From RECM01 sp047921215 (GTDB lineage: Bacteria > Bacteroidota > Rhodothermia > Balneolales > Cyclonatronaceae), in NCBI GenBank assembly GCA_047921215.1, contig JBLRWO010000009.1, forward strand, positions 42,555-106,554: 64,000 bases of DNA. The letters are read 5' to 3'. Below, piece after piece: positions 26,639 through 35,493 of the stretch; position 1 is the stretch's first letter, and each line of letters begins with the position of its first letter. The translations under genes and the position numbers were made by a program. Under the pieces are notes generated by a model. That model was given only the letters and a program-made list of their open reading frames with translations. It was not told the DNA's origin and ran no database searches.

Positions 26639-27439
26639 ATGAAGATTTTATATGCAGCGGCAGAAATATCGCCCTTCGCCAAGATGACCAATACCGCTGA
26701 TCTGATGCGTTTCTTACCGGCATCACTTCAGGACAAGGGGTTTGAAATCCGTATCCTGCTTCCGAAATACGGATCCATCCACGACCGGAGAAACAGGCTG
26801 CACGAAGTGATCCGCCTTTCGGGCATCGAGGTTCAGGTGGCCGACAATGTTGAAAGTATGCGAATCAAGGTGGCCAGCATTCCAAACGCAAAACTTCAGG
26901 TCTATTTTCTCGATAACGACACATATTTTAAACGCAAAGGCCTTTTCCGTGATGCAAAAGGCAATTTTTACGACGATAATGCCGAACGTCTGATCTTCTA
27001 CAATAAAGGGATACTTGAGACCGTAATTAAACTCGGATGGAAACCCGACTTTATTCACTGCCATGACTGGGCAGCAGGCTTTGTACCCGTATTCATGAAA
27101 GAAACCTACAAGGATTACGACATTTTCAAAAACACCAGAATCATCTACAATCTGCACAGCCCTGTGAACGAAGGTATTTTCAATGAAGATTTTCTCGATC
27201 TTGCCCGGCTGCCCGAAGGATTTGACAAAAGCAGGGTGATGACCGGTGACAAGGTTGATTTTATCCGTGCAGGACTTTCATATGCTGACCATGTGGTTAC
27301 CAGCAACGATATTCGCGATGAATTTGACGATTTATTCAAAGAGTTAAACATCACACCCACTAAAATCCAGGGTTCGCCGTTCGATATGTCAAGCAAGTTT
27401 GCTGAATTCTACAACAGCCTTGCACCCGAAAACGCCTGA
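26639..27439 (+). CDS. glycosyltransferase-5-only protein, 'glycogen/starch synthase' family fragment-like
   Basis: The 266-residue protein corresponds to the N-terminal (GT5) half of glycogen synthase: MKILYAAAEISPFAK, ADNVESMRIKVASIPNAKLQ, YFLDNDTYFKRKGLF and FIHCHDWAAGFVPVFMK. The C-terminal GT-B half, which holds most catalytic residues, is absent. The ADP-glucose motif Lys-x-Gly-Gly-Leu is replaced by AKMTNTADL. The stop is followed by another gene and no remnant of the second half is seen, so this is not a recent truncation. Similar short proteins are known in Bacteroidota, often beside DUF4270 genes as here. Glycogen synthase activity is therefore unlikely; a binding or regulatory role is possible. 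Confidence 0.75.
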   Translation: MKILYAAAEISPFAKMTNTADLMRFLPASLQDKGFEIRILLPKYGSIHDRRNRLHEVIRLSGIEVQVADNVESMRIKVASIPNAKLQVYFLDNDTYFKRKGLFRDAKGNFYDDNAERLIFYNKGILETVIKLGWKPDFIHCHDWAAGFVPVFMKETYKDYDIFKNTRIIYNLHSPVNEGIFNEDFLDLARLPEGFDKSRVMTGDKVDFIRAGLSYADHVVTSNDIRDEFDDLFKELNITPTKIQGSPFDMSSKFAEFYNSLAPENA

Positions 27440-27468
27440 CTTATCCCCAAAACCTAAACCATTTCAGC

Positions 27469-28701
27469 TTGAGAGTCCTCGTTAAACGACTTCTGATCAT
27501 TGCAGTTTTTCTGCCCGCAGCACTTGTATTCACATCCTGTGAAGACTCCGGTACAGTCGGCTCATCATTTACAGGTACCAATCAGATTGTACAGGTTGAT
27601 ACCCTTCGAATCGATTCGGTTACCCCTGTTGACCTGCCCACATTTTCGGGCGAACTGAATAATTTTTCTGCCGGTCAGTACGATGACCCCCTGTTCGGCA
27701 CGTTTCGGGCCACCGCTATGATAATGCCCGGCCTTCCGCTTGCTGAACGGGCTATCGGCTCCGCAGATGAGCTATATCTGGTCCTTTTTCCATCAACCAT
27801 CTATGGCGACTCAGCATCAACCGCCACTTTCGATCTGGTGGAGGTTGGTGAACGCTGGCGCGGTACCAACTGGACACTTGCCGACCAACCGGTTTTAACC
27901 GGTAATGTGGTGGGCAGCTTCGAAGTGGGCCCTGCTACTGATTCCGTTGCCGTTGAGCTATCTCGCGACTGGATTAATAATTACGCGACTTTTATAACGG
28001 AAGTAGAAGGTGAAAGCCGGGATTCCACGTTCCGGGCCAATGTATTTGGTTTTGCCATTGTGCCTACCGGCGGGAATAAAGTGGTCGGATTTACAGCCAG
28101 GCAAACCGACACCCAGAACTTTTTGAACGTTGTACGATCATTTCTGCTCCTCAGGCAGACTTCGGATGATGATGATTCAAGGATTATCAACAGGTCATGG
28201 GCATTCAGTCTTGATCATGACCTTACTACAGCCACTGTACCACTGCCTCAAAATGCGACTCCGGTTTTAAATACCTTCAGGAATGCGTTTAAACTCGATT
28301 TCAGAATAGACGAAACCATTTTGGGCACCAAAAATATATCACGTATCGAAGCGGTGCTCTATGAAGACACCCTCTCCCTGCAAAACAGCCTGCCGCCGAT
28401 GCATAATCGCCCTTCGAGTAACCGTACCTATATCTTCCGCCTGCAGCCCGGTGAAGACAATTTCGCCATTGTTCGTAATCCTGACGACAATATTCTGCGG
28501 ACCGATGCCGATGCATCCTATCGGTTTAACCTTCTTGGCTACACCAACGACATTCTTTTTGGCACCCCCCGCAATGTCACATTCGTGGTCACATCCGGGG
28601 CAAATAACGGGTTAATCTATCCCAACCTTATCTACAATACCAACGAGCAAGAGCTCTTCCCGAAAATCATTGTAACCAAGTTAATACCCGAGACATTGTA
28701 A
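27469..28701 (+). CDS. DUF4270-like surface or outer membrane lipoprotein
   Basis: The 410-residue protein starts at TTG (27469) and has a lipoprotein signal, LLIIAVFLPAALVFTSC, with the lipobox cysteine at about residue 24. After it comes a Ser/Thr-rich segment and a long beta-rich body (TFSGELNNFSAGQYDDPLFG; SADELYLVLFPS) like the DUF4270 family of Bacteroidota. That family has no established function. Its position between the GT5-only gene and an outer membrane barrel gene, with a TAATG overlap to the latter, points to a joint envelope role. The family call is from overall pattern and context. Confidence 0.7.
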   Translation: MRVLVKRLLIIAVFLPAALVFTSCEDSGTVGSSFTGTNQIVQVDTLRIDSVTPVDLPTFSGELNNFSAGQYDDPLFGTFRATAMIMPGLPLAERAIGSADELYLVLFPSTIYGDSASTATFDLVEVGERWRGTNWTLADQPVLTGNVVGSFEVGPATDSVAVELSRDWINNYATFITEVEGESRDSTFRANVFGFAIVPTGGNKVVGFTARQTDTQNFLNVVRSFLLLRQTSDDDDSRIINRSWAFSLDHDLTTATVPLPQNATPVLNTFRNAFKLDFRIDETILGTKNISRIEAVLYEDTLSLQNSLPPMHNRPSSNRTYIFRLQPGEDNFAIVRNPDDNILRTDADASYRFNLLGYTNDILFGTPRNVTFVVTSGANNGLIYPNLIYNTNEQELFPKIIVTKLIPETL

Positions 28702-29990
28702 TGCGCAAACTACTTTCAGTTACTTTTATCGCCGTGCTCAGCATGGCATCTGTTGCCGGCGCACAAGATGAATATCAGAATTCCTCTGTTTATTCATCTA
28801 TCGGTCTTGGTAACCCGCTCGATTTCCGCTCTTCAGCCGGTGCCTCCATGGGGATGTCTGGCGTAGGTATCTGGAACTTTAATACCATCAGCAATGCGAA
28901 TCCGGCCCAGTGGGGCGGCAGTTTTTTTACTATGGGCACCGCTGCCCTGTCTCTGAATAGCTTTTCCGCTTCCGATAACTTCGGTGAGCAGAAAAACACC
29001 ATAATCAATTTTAGCCAGATCCAACTGGTTCTTCCGGTTTTGCGTGAAAGGATCGGGGTTTCCCTTTCGCTTCAGCCCTACACTGAATCCCGGTTTTCTT
29101 TTTTTGAAGAAGGCACCATCGAGTCTGCCGACAGCCTGAATTATCTGATTGACCGCCGTGGCGATGGAGGGCTTAACAAACTTGAAATAGGTTTTGGTGT
29201 CCGTATAAACGACTGGCTTCTTGTTGGCTATGCACCCTCACTGGTGTTTGGTTTTTACGAAAACAGAAATGTAACACTGTTCGACAGAACCGGATTTTCT
29301 GACGTTAACTATACCATAGGAACCCGTCATAAAGGATTTGGCAACCGTTTCGGTGTACTCGCTTCGCACAGGGGCCTGTTTCGGACAAACGACAGGATTG
29401 TGCTGGGATCGACCGTTGATCTGCCTGTAATGCTCGGTTCAAGACGAAAAATGACCACCCAGGTTATTACCGGTTTCCCGCCCCAGAGAAAAACCATTGA
29501 ATTATTTTCTGAAGATTATTACGGTGAGGGCAAGACCGAATTGCCATTGGAAATGAATACCGGTCTTACGTATTATCCCAGTCCTTTTGTTCTGCTTGCG
29601 GGCGAGGTTTTATATCAAAACTGGTCTGATTACAGAAATTTTGACGGGAATACGGATGATTTTCTCAAGAATAGGACTAAATACAGTCTCGGTTTTCAAT
29701 ATGACTCCCGCCGTCGCGGGGATACCGGTTTTTTTAATACATTTCTTTACCGTTTTGGTGTATCATACGACGACGGTCACCTTACCCTTAACAATACCAG
29801 TATCGAAACCACGATGATATCTGCCGGAATCAGTATCCCCTCTGCCTTCTTTGGATCATCTATCGATATAGGTGTTAATTACGGGATCAGAGGCACTAAG
29901 TCCAATGATTTGGTACAGGAGAAAATTTTTGGGCTACGGGCTTCGTTTAACCTTTCAGAACTAATGTTCCTGCAGAGAAGATTACAATAA
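28701..29990 (+). CDS. outer membrane beta-barrel protein of unknown function
   Basis: The 429-residue product has a signal peptide (MRKLLSVTFIAVLSMASVAGAQ). The barrel-like chain begins with a FadL/PorV-like N-terminal region (SIGLGNPLDFRSSAGASMGMSGVG and SNANPAQWG). Alternating strands continue to the end (FGLRASFNLSEL). The arrangement of an NPA-containing N-terminus and about 14 strands resembles hydrophobic-compound transporters, but no FadL hatch motif is clear. The start codon overlaps the stop of the DUF4270-like gene. A TPR protein with a signal peptide follows 31 bases later. The three may form one complex; the substrate is unknown. Confidence 0.7.
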   Translation: MRKLLSVTFIAVLSMASVAGAQDEYQNSSVYSSIGLGNPLDFRSSAGASMGMSGVGIWNFNTISNANPAQWGGSFFTMGTAALSLNSFSASDNFGEQKNTIINFSQIQLVLPVLRERIGVSLSLQPYTESRFSFFEEGTIESADSLNYLIDRRGDGGLNKLEIGFGVRINDWLLVGYAPSLVFGFYENRNVTLFDRTGFSDVNYTIGTRHKGFGNRFGVLASHRGLFRTNDRIVLGSTVDLPVMLGSRRKMTTQVITGFPPQRKTIELFSEDYYGEGKTELPLEMNTGLTYYPSPFVLLAGEVLYQNWSDYRNFDGNTDDFLKNRTKYSLGFQYDSRRRGDTGFFNTFLYRFGVSYDDGHLTLNNTSIETTMISAGISIPSAFFGSSIDIGVNYGIRGTKSNDLVQEKIFGLRASFNLSELMFLQRRLQ

Positions 29991-30002
29991 GAGAAGATTA
30001 CA
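29974..30002 (+). repeat. 13-bp direct repeat across the stop codon of the barrel gene
   Basis: AGAGAAGATTACA occurs at 29974-29986 and again at 29990-30002, a 16-base period spanning the TAA stop at 29988-29990. The first copy encodes the last residues of the barrel protein and the second lies in the leader of the TPR gene. It looks like a short slippage duplication. Confidence 0.6.
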
Positions 30003-30021
30003 GTAACATTCACTAAGTAAT

Positions 30022-31329
30022 ATGATGATGAAAAAAGCAATCATTCTGATGGTGGTAGTACTCGGGGCCAGTTCTTACGGGTGGGCTCAGCCTTATGGTT
30101 TACCAGCCGATGCAACGTGGTCGATATTCAATGAGAATTTTCGGAACAATGATTTCGAGGGGGCACTGCCCTTTGGACGCTGGCTGGTATTTAACAAGCC
30201 AAAAACACTGGAAGGCTATCCGCAATACAGAGGTGACCGTAATTTTGACCGCATGATCAAAGTGTACGAGCAAATGGCTGAAAAGCAAACGGATCCGGCT
30301 CTTAAAACGGCTTATCTTGACTCTGTAGCCTATCTCTATGATACCGCGCTTGACATTTTCGACGCTGAAGAAATCGATCACTTCAGCTGGAAAAGAAACA
30401 AGGCCCGGTTTTTGCAATCGAATGCTGACAATATTGAAAGTGCAAACGACAAAGCCACAGAAATTTACATGGAGCTTTTTGAAGAAAATACCGACCGTTT
30501 TGTGCAGGAAGCCGATGGCTGGTACGTCAATTTCCTTGCACGTTCGTTCATGAGCGCCGACCGGGAAAAAACCCTCGAAATTCTGAAAACTGCCGAGCCG
30601 TATGCCAGCCCCGCTCTGCTTGATAATTTCGAACAGATACGAGACGAACTGTTCCGGGATCCCGGCGAGCGCATTGTATACCTTGAAGGTCTGCGGGAAT
30701 CACGCCCCGACGATCTTGAGTTGCTTGAAGAATTGATCGGTCTTTATGAAAGAACCGGCAACCGGGCAAAACTCCGCGAATCAGCTGTAAGGCTGTATGA
30801 GCTGAATCCAAGTTACTACAACGTTATCAGAATGGCTGAGGCGGCCAAATCGAACGCTGAATACCGAAATGCCATTCGGTACTACCGTGAAGCTATTTCT
30901 AAAACAGATAACCCCGATAATCTGAAAAAAGCCAATATCGAGGTTGCCAACAACTACCTGAACCTCGGCGAATTTCAACAAGCCCGTGATTTTGCCAGGA
31001 GGGCATCACAGATAGATCCGAACTGGGGTGAACCCTATGTGAAAATCGCTGAAATCTATGGGCAGGCCATCACCGATTGCGCCGGCGGCACATTGGAAAG
31101 AACCGATAAGGTTGTGTACTGGCTGGTACTCGACTATCTCGACAGAGCCAGAAGTGTTGACCGCAGCTTCGCCAATACAGTAACCCAGATGTACCGGTCC
31201 TATCAGCCGGTAACTCCAACCGTTGAGGAGAAGTTTTACCAGGGTTGGAATGTAGGCGACAAGATCCAGGTCAACAGCTCGTTGAGAGACTGCTACGGCT
31301 GGATCGGTGAAACTACGACCGTTCGTTAG
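30022..31329 (+). CDS. exported tetratricopeptide-repeat protein
   Basis: The 435-residue product begins with a signal peptide (MKKAIILMVVVLGASSYGWAQ). Helical repeats follow, most clearly between about 230 and 350: LEELIGLYERTGNRAKLRES, RNAIRYYREAISK and VANNYLNLGEFQQARDFARRA are tetratricopeptide-like. The C-terminus has a small cysteine-containing part (DCAGGTLERTD and NSSLRDCYGWIG). TPR proteins serve as scaffolds; this one should be periplasmic or associated with the outer membrane. The partner may be the barrel encoded just upstream. A family with known function was not recognised. Confidence 0.75.
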   Translation: MMMKKAIILMVVVLGASSYGWAQPYGLPADATWSIFNENFRNNDFEGALPFGRWLVFNKPKTLEGYPQYRGDRNFDRMIKVYEQMAEKQTDPALKTAYLDSVAYLYDTALDIFDAEEIDHFSWKRNKARFLQSNADNIESANDKATEIYMELFEENTDRFVQEADGWYVNFLARSFMSADREKTLEILKTAEPYASPALLDNFEQIRDELFRDPGERIVYLEGLRESRPDDLELLEELIGLYERTGNRAKLRESAVRLYELNPSYYNVIRMAEAAKSNAEYRNAIRYYREAISKTDNPDNLKKANIEVANNYLNLGEFQQARDFARRASQIDPNWGEPYVKIAEIYGQAITDCAGGTLERTDKVVYWLVLDYLDRARSVDRSFANTVTQMYRSYQPVTPTVEEKFYQGWNVGDKIQVNSSLRDCYGWIGETTTVR

Positions 31330-31967
31330 AAACCGGCCCGGTATCAGATAAACAGATATATACAGGGTTTGCAGGTGAATACAGGTATACCCGCAGTTTA
31401 ACCGACCTGTTGATCTCTATATTGACGAGACTAAAAAAGGGAGATTTATTTTCCTTTTTTTGGTTTCCGATAACTTTTTAGTTTTGGACATGGGTCGTAC
31501 AGGATGCATCAGTTTTACCTGACCACCCGTTACCTGATTGTAATAAGACAAAAATTCAGATATGACGTACCGTCAGGTCTTTTGCCTGTTATGCCGTATT
31601 ACTGCAACATTAGCTGGCTGATCAAGTCAATTGACACATCAGATTGCAGTAACAGCCGTGCATACTATCGCATATCTTTAATTTAATTATGTAGTTATAA
31701 CGTATGCTGTACACGTATATAATAACCTTTTAAAAATAAACGCTACCGGAACATATTTTTAAAATCAGAGTCGAATTTTTCATAAGAATTCAATAGTTTA
31801 TCAATACCAACCGGCGCAATATTCTTATCAAGCCTGCTTCAAGTCCGGGGCACAGTCTAAAAGCAAACCTTTTTTCTCTATACCGGCATGGCCGGTTACG
31901 TGATCATCAGCAAGCAGGTTCAATACGATTTATTTACGCGCAAATCAGCTCAATTCCAGATTGATTC
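31330..31967. other. 638-base AT-rich intergenic region before rho
   Basis: No convincing gene is seen; a 60-codon frame at 31504-31686 has no recognisable features. The region is more AT-rich than its surroundings. Near 31432-31465 an A6GG run and a CCT7 run could pair as a weak terminator for the TPR gene. A perfect nine-base inverted repeat, TTACTGCAA (31599-31607) and TTGCAGTAA (31644-31652), flanks 36 bases. ACCGGCATGGCCGGT, a six-base stem with a three-base loop, lies about 80 bases before the rho ATG. A long leader before rho may serve autoregulation, which is known for E. coli rho, but nothing here proves it. Confidence 0.4.
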
Positions 31968-33203
31968 ATGAGTAATCAAAAAAACAGAGGTTCGTCCAGG
32001 CGTAAAAAGCGTGGCAAACAAAAAACACAACAAAAAGGACGGGGTGGGCAGTCAGCTGTACAAACCCCCGATTTTTTGGAAAATCGGCACGTTACACACG
32101 GCGGAACTTACTCCGGGGTGATCGAAGTGAATGAAAATGGTTACGGCTTCATAAGAAAGCTGAATCACGACTTTTCGAAGACACCCAAGGATCCATTTGT
32201 GGTACCGAACATGGTTCGAAGGATGTATCTTAAAATGGGCCTTGAACTGGAGGGGGAACTTGAAAAAGATCAAAGAGGGAACCACCGGGTACTCACCGTT
32301 GACAAGGTAAACGGCAAACCCATTGAAGAATGGATGAAAGCAAGGAGATTTGAACTTCAGACCCCCATCATGCCGGTTGAACAGATCAGGCTGGCCCACA
32401 GTGAAGACGATATCGATCTGCGCGTTATAGACCTGATTGCCCCGATTGGAATGGGTCAGCGTTCACTTATTGTAGCACCTCCCCGAACTGGTAAAACAGT
32501 TTTACTGAAGCAGATAGCCGGTACCATCGACGAACACTATCCCGATATCTGCCTGGCCGTACTGCTTGTTGATGAACGCCCGGAAGAGGTAACCGATTTC
32601 ATGAGGACCACAAAAGGCCATGTATTCGCATCCTCAAACGACAAATCTACCGAAAGCCATACCCGGATATCGGAGCTGGCTCTCGGCTTTGTAAAAAGAA
32701 AAGCGGAAATGGGTCAGAATGCAGTGTTACTCATCGACTCACTCACACGGATGGGACGGGCCTACAATGCCGCTCAGACCAACTCAGGGAGAACCCTATC
32801 CGGCGGTCTCGACATCAGGGCACTGGAAATACCGAAGCGGATTTTCGGCTCAGCCCGGAAAATCGAAAACGGCGGGTCGCTCACCATCATCGCAACCTGC
32901 CTGGTGGAAACCAACTCCCGGATGGATGACCTTATCTTTGAAGAATTCAAGGGTACGGGTAACATGGAACTGGTACTCGACCGCGATCTTGCCAACGACC
33001 GCGTATTTCCAGCCATTAACATTGCGGCTTCAGGTACCCGGAATGAAGACCGTTTCATCGAAGAGTCGATGGAAGAGCGTAATGTAATACGGCGTTATCT
33101 TCTCAGAAAAACCCCCAAGGAGTCGATGGTCAGCCTGCTGCAGGTTCTCAGACGTACAAAGAGTAACAAGGAACTGCTGGATCAGATCGCGACATTCGCC
33201 TGA
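31968..33203 (+). CDS. rho: transcription termination factor Rho
   Basis: The 411-residue protein has the RNA-binding cold-shock-like domain (about 45-110, SGVIEVNENGYGFIRKL) and the hexameric ATPase core. The core shows IGMGQRSLIVAPPRTGKTVL near 158-177, VLLVDERPEEVTDF near 202, the Walker B region AVLLIDSLTRMGRAYN and LSGGLDIRALEIPKRIFGSA. It lacks the helical Rho-N domain of E. coli and instead has a very basic, Gln/Lys/Arg-rich tail of about 30 residues. Rho stops untranslated transcripts genome-wide. Its stop codon directly abuts the end of the convergent rhodanese gene, with no bases between. Confidence 0.97.
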   Translation: MSNQKNRGSSRRKKRGKQKTQQKGRGGQSAVQTPDFLENRHVTHGGTYSGVIEVNENGYGFIRKLNHDFSKTPKDPFVVPNMVRRMYLKMGLELEGELEKDQRGNHRVLTVDKVNGKPIEEWMKARRFELQTPIMPVEQIRLAHSEDDIDLRVIDLIAPIGMGQRSLIVAPPRTGKTVLLKQIAGTIDEHYPDICLAVLLVDERPEEVTDFMRTTKGHVFASSNDKSTESHTRISELALGFVKRKAEMGQNAVLLIDSLTRMGRAYNAAQTNSGRTLSGGLDIRALEIPKRIFGSARKIENGGSLTIIATCLVETNSRMDDLIFEEFKGTGNMELVLDRDLANDRVFPAINIAASGTRNEDRFIEESMEERNVIRRYLLRKTPKESMVSLLQVLRRTKSNKELLDQIATFA

Positions 33204-33524
33204 TTAGTATTCCTTCATCCCGGGATCGATCTCCCTTGCCCACTGGTTGATGCCACCCAGCAGGTTTTTCGGGTTCTTAAAACCGTATTCCTTCAGAATT
33301 TTTACCGCATCCACACTCCGTTCGCCGGTGCGGCAGTGTACGATAACCTCCGCTCCCTTTTTGTCGTCGATCTCATACATCCTGTTTTCAAGTTCCGGCA
33401 GGGGAATGACAAAGCCATTCAGATTGCTGATGTCATATTCGTACTCTTCCCTTACATCCAGGATAAAAATATCATCTCCGTTTTTCAGTTTTTCACTGAG
33501 CTCCTGTACAGTTATATCGATCAT
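33204..33524 (-). CDS. rhodanese-like domain protein
   Basis: The 106-residue single-domain protein starts with ITVQELSEKLKNGDDIFILD and keeps the active cysteine in VIVHCRTGERSVDAV near residue 69, where the loop CRTGER can carry a persulfide. Such proteins transfer sulfane sulfur, for example to cyanide or thiol acceptors. No signal peptide is present, so it is cytosolic. It follows lptB by eight bases on the same strand. The physiological partner is unknown. Confidence 0.88.
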   Translation of the reverse strand: MIDITVQELSEKLKNGDDIFILDVREEYEYDISNLNGFVIPLPELENRMYEIDDKKGAEVIVHCRTGERSVDAVKILKEYGFKNPKNLLGGINQWAREIDPGMKEY

Positions 33525-33532
33525 CGTGCAGT

Positions 33533-34285
33533 CTATTTAATTTCGTATCGATCCAGTTTGAATTGTGCGCCAAGATATAATTTTTTTGCCTCATCATCTT
33601 CAGCAAGATAGTCGGCCGTACCCTCCTTAAGGATTTTGCCTTCAAACATCAGGTAGGCCCTGTCGGTGATGGCGAGGGTTTCGTGTACGTTATGATCGGT
33701 AATAAAGATTCCGATATTCCGCTGCTTCAGTTTGTAGACAATATCCTGAATATCTTCAACTGCGATAGGGTCAACACCTGCAAAGGGCTCATCCAGCAGA
33801 ATAAATTTCGGATCTGTTATCAATGCCCGTGCTATTTCGGTGCGCCGGCGTTCACCCCCCGACAGGTTATACCCCCTGCTGCCGGCAACGGTTTGCAGAT
33901 TGAACTCTTCGATCAGCCTGTCGGCCTTCTCACGGATCACACTACGGGGAAGCGAGGTATACTCAAGTACCGCCTCGAGATTCTGCCTCACCGTCAGGTT
34001 CCTGAAAACACTGGCTTCCTGGGCCAGATACCCGATACCAAGCCTTGCCCGCTTGTACATGGGCCGGGTGGTTATATCCAGTTCATTCAGATATATGGAC
34101 CCCTTTTCAGGACGCACCAGACCAATGAACATATAAAATGTGGTTGTTTTGCCCGCACCATTGGGACCGAGCAACCCGACAATCTCCCCCTGTTGCACAC
34201 TAATCGACACGTCGGAAACAACCACACGTTTCCGGTAGCGCTTTAACAGGTGTTTGGAATGCAGGATTTGAGGTGCAGATTCCAT
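33533..34285 (-). CDS. lptB: LPS export ABC transporter ATP-binding protein
   Basis: The 250-residue ATPase has Walker A GLLGPNGAGKTTTFYMFIGL near 34-53, the LptB-typical YLAQEASVFRNLTVRQNL near 87-104, signature LSGGERRRTEIARAL near 141 and Walker B FILLDEPFAGVDPIAVEDI near 160. LptB powers extraction of lipopolysaccharide from the inner membrane with LptF and LptG, which are not in the window. The rhodanese gene follows. There is a gap of about 180 bases from the upstream purQ, so it may have its own promoter. Confidence 0.95.
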   Translation of the reverse strand: MESAPQILHSKHLLKRYRKRVVVSDVSISVQQGEIVGLLGPNGAGKTTTFYMFIGLVRPEKGSIYLNELDITTRPMYKRARLGIGYLAQEASVFRNLTVRQNLEAVLEYTSLPRSVIREKADRLIEEFNLQTVAGSRGYNLSGGERRRTEIARALITDPKFILLDEPFAGVDPIAVEDIQDIVYKLKQRNIGIFITDHNVHETLAITDRAYLMFEGKILKEGTADYLAEDDEAKKLYLGAQFKLDRYEIK

Positions 34286-34404
34286 AAGGATGCAACCTTT
34301 ATTTTAAAGAGGATTATTCAGTAAAATATTCATGCCGGTCCGACTAAAAATGAGTATCGATTCCGTACCGGCCCGATCGATTGAACAGCCTTGCCACCCG
34401 GAAA

Positions 34405-34444
34405 CAGATACCAGGAATGAACCTTGAATATACACTGGTATCTG
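34405..34444 (-). terminator. hairpin downstream of purQ
   Basis: CAGATACCAG and CTGGTATCTG form a perfect ten-base stem with a 20-base loop, beginning 22 bases after the purQ stop on the minus strand. A TTTCC follows on that strand. The stem is strong but the loop is long and the T-run short, so termination is plausible rather than certain. It separates the pur genes from lptB. Confidence 0.4.
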
Positions 34445-34466
34445 CCGCCAGGCTTTGGTTTCCGCA

Positions 34467-35171
34467 TTATACAGAGACCATGTTTTGCAGAATGGATTTG
34501 AATATGTATTGCCCGTCGGCTGAACCGAGCTCTTTTTCCACAGCCCTTTCCGGGTGCGGCATCATTCCGAGTACATTGCGGTTTTCATTACAAATGCCGG
34601 CAATGTTAAGTGCAGCCCCGTTGGGATTGAATGCATCGCCGGCCTCACCCGTCGCACTGCAGTAGGTAAAAACAATCTGACCATTATCACGAAGACGGTC
34701 GAGTGTTTCCTGGTCGGCGATGTAATTACCTTCGCCGTGGGCCACCGGTATTCGCAGGATGGTACCTTCGGGTATGGCCGATGTAAACGGTGTACCGGCA
34801 TTCTCCGTTTTAAGGTTAACGAATTTGCAGGTGAAACGCAGTTGCCGGTTGTGCAGCATGGCTCCCGGCAGCAGTCCGCTTTCGAGCAGTATCTGGAAAC
34901 CGTTACAGATACCAATCACCAGGCCGCCCTTGTTTGCAAATTCAACCACCGCTTTCATGACCGGAGAAAAACGTGCAATGGCTCCCGACCTCAGGTAATC
35001 GCCGTATGAGAACCCACCGGGAATCACTACTACATCCACATCGCCCAGATCGTGTTCCTTGTGCCAGATAAAACGCGTTTCACAACCCACCACATGCTTG
35101 AGGGCATGATAGGCATCGTGATCACAGTTTGAACCTGGAAATACCAGCACTCCGAATTTAACCGACATCAC
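34467..35171 (-). CDS. purQ: phosphoribosylformylglycinamidine synthase subunit PurQ
   Basis: The 234-residue product is the class I glutamine amidotransferase subunit that supplies ammonia to PurL in purine synthesis. The opening KFGVLVFPGSNCDHDAYHAL, the oxyanion segment IPGGFSYGDYLRSGAI, the nucleophile elbow VIGICNGFQILLESGLLPG with its cysteine, and the C-terminal GMMPHPERA (His/Glu of the triad) are all present. It starts 14 bases after purS. The small-subunit type PurS indicates a PurSQL system; purL is not in the window. Confidence 0.97.
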   Translation of the reverse strand: MMSVKFGVLVFPGSNCDHDAYHALKHVVGCETRFIWHKEHDLGDVDVVVIPGGFSYGDYLRSGAIARFSPVMKAVVEFANKGGLVIGICNGFQILLESGLLPGAMLHNRQLRFTCKFVNLKTENAGTPFTSAIPEGTILRIPVAHGEGNYIADQETLDRLRDNGQIVFTYCSATGEAGDAFNPNGAALNIAGICNENRNVLGMMPHPERAVEKELGSADGQYIFKSILQNMVSV

Positions 35172-35185
35172 TTATCCTTTCCTAT

Positions 35186-35446
35186 TCACGCTTGTTGTGC
35201 AGCAGTTATGAGTTCTATCTCATAGACTTCCATTACTTCGTTAACGAGCAGTTTTTCGCAGGCATTGCGGGCGATATCGAGAGCATCCTGCTCGCCGGAG
35301 GCTTCAATTCTGAGATCTACCACCTTGCCAATCCGTACGTCGGTGATCCCGTCAAAGCCGATGTTCCTGAGAGCGCCATAAGCCGCCTTGCCCTTTGGAT
35401 CGAGTATCGATTTTTTGAGTGTTACGTAAATTCTTGCGTGATACAT
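35186..35446 (-). CDS. purS: phosphoribosylformylglycinamidine synthase subunit PurS
   Basis: The 86-residue protein matches PurS in length and sequence: ARIYVTLKKSILDPKGKA, ALRNIGFDGITDVRIGKVVD and ACEKLLVNEVMEVYEIEL. PurS bridges PurQ and the small-type PurL in the FGAM synthase complex. It is followed by purQ on the same strand, the usual order. miaA lies 47 bases upstream. Confidence 0.95.
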   Translation of the reverse strand: MYHARIYVTLKKSILDPKGKAAYGALRNIGFDGITDVRIGKVVDLRIEASGEQDALDIARNACEKLLVNEVMEVYEIELITAAQQA

Positions 35447-35493
35447 GACATTGATTTGAGGTATATGGGAAAGAAGTGAATTTAGCTTGATTT

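Noticed and set aside
31504..31686. A 60-codon frame before rho
   Set aside because: It is short and AT-rich, with no family resemblance and no visible coding bias, so it is treated as non-coding.
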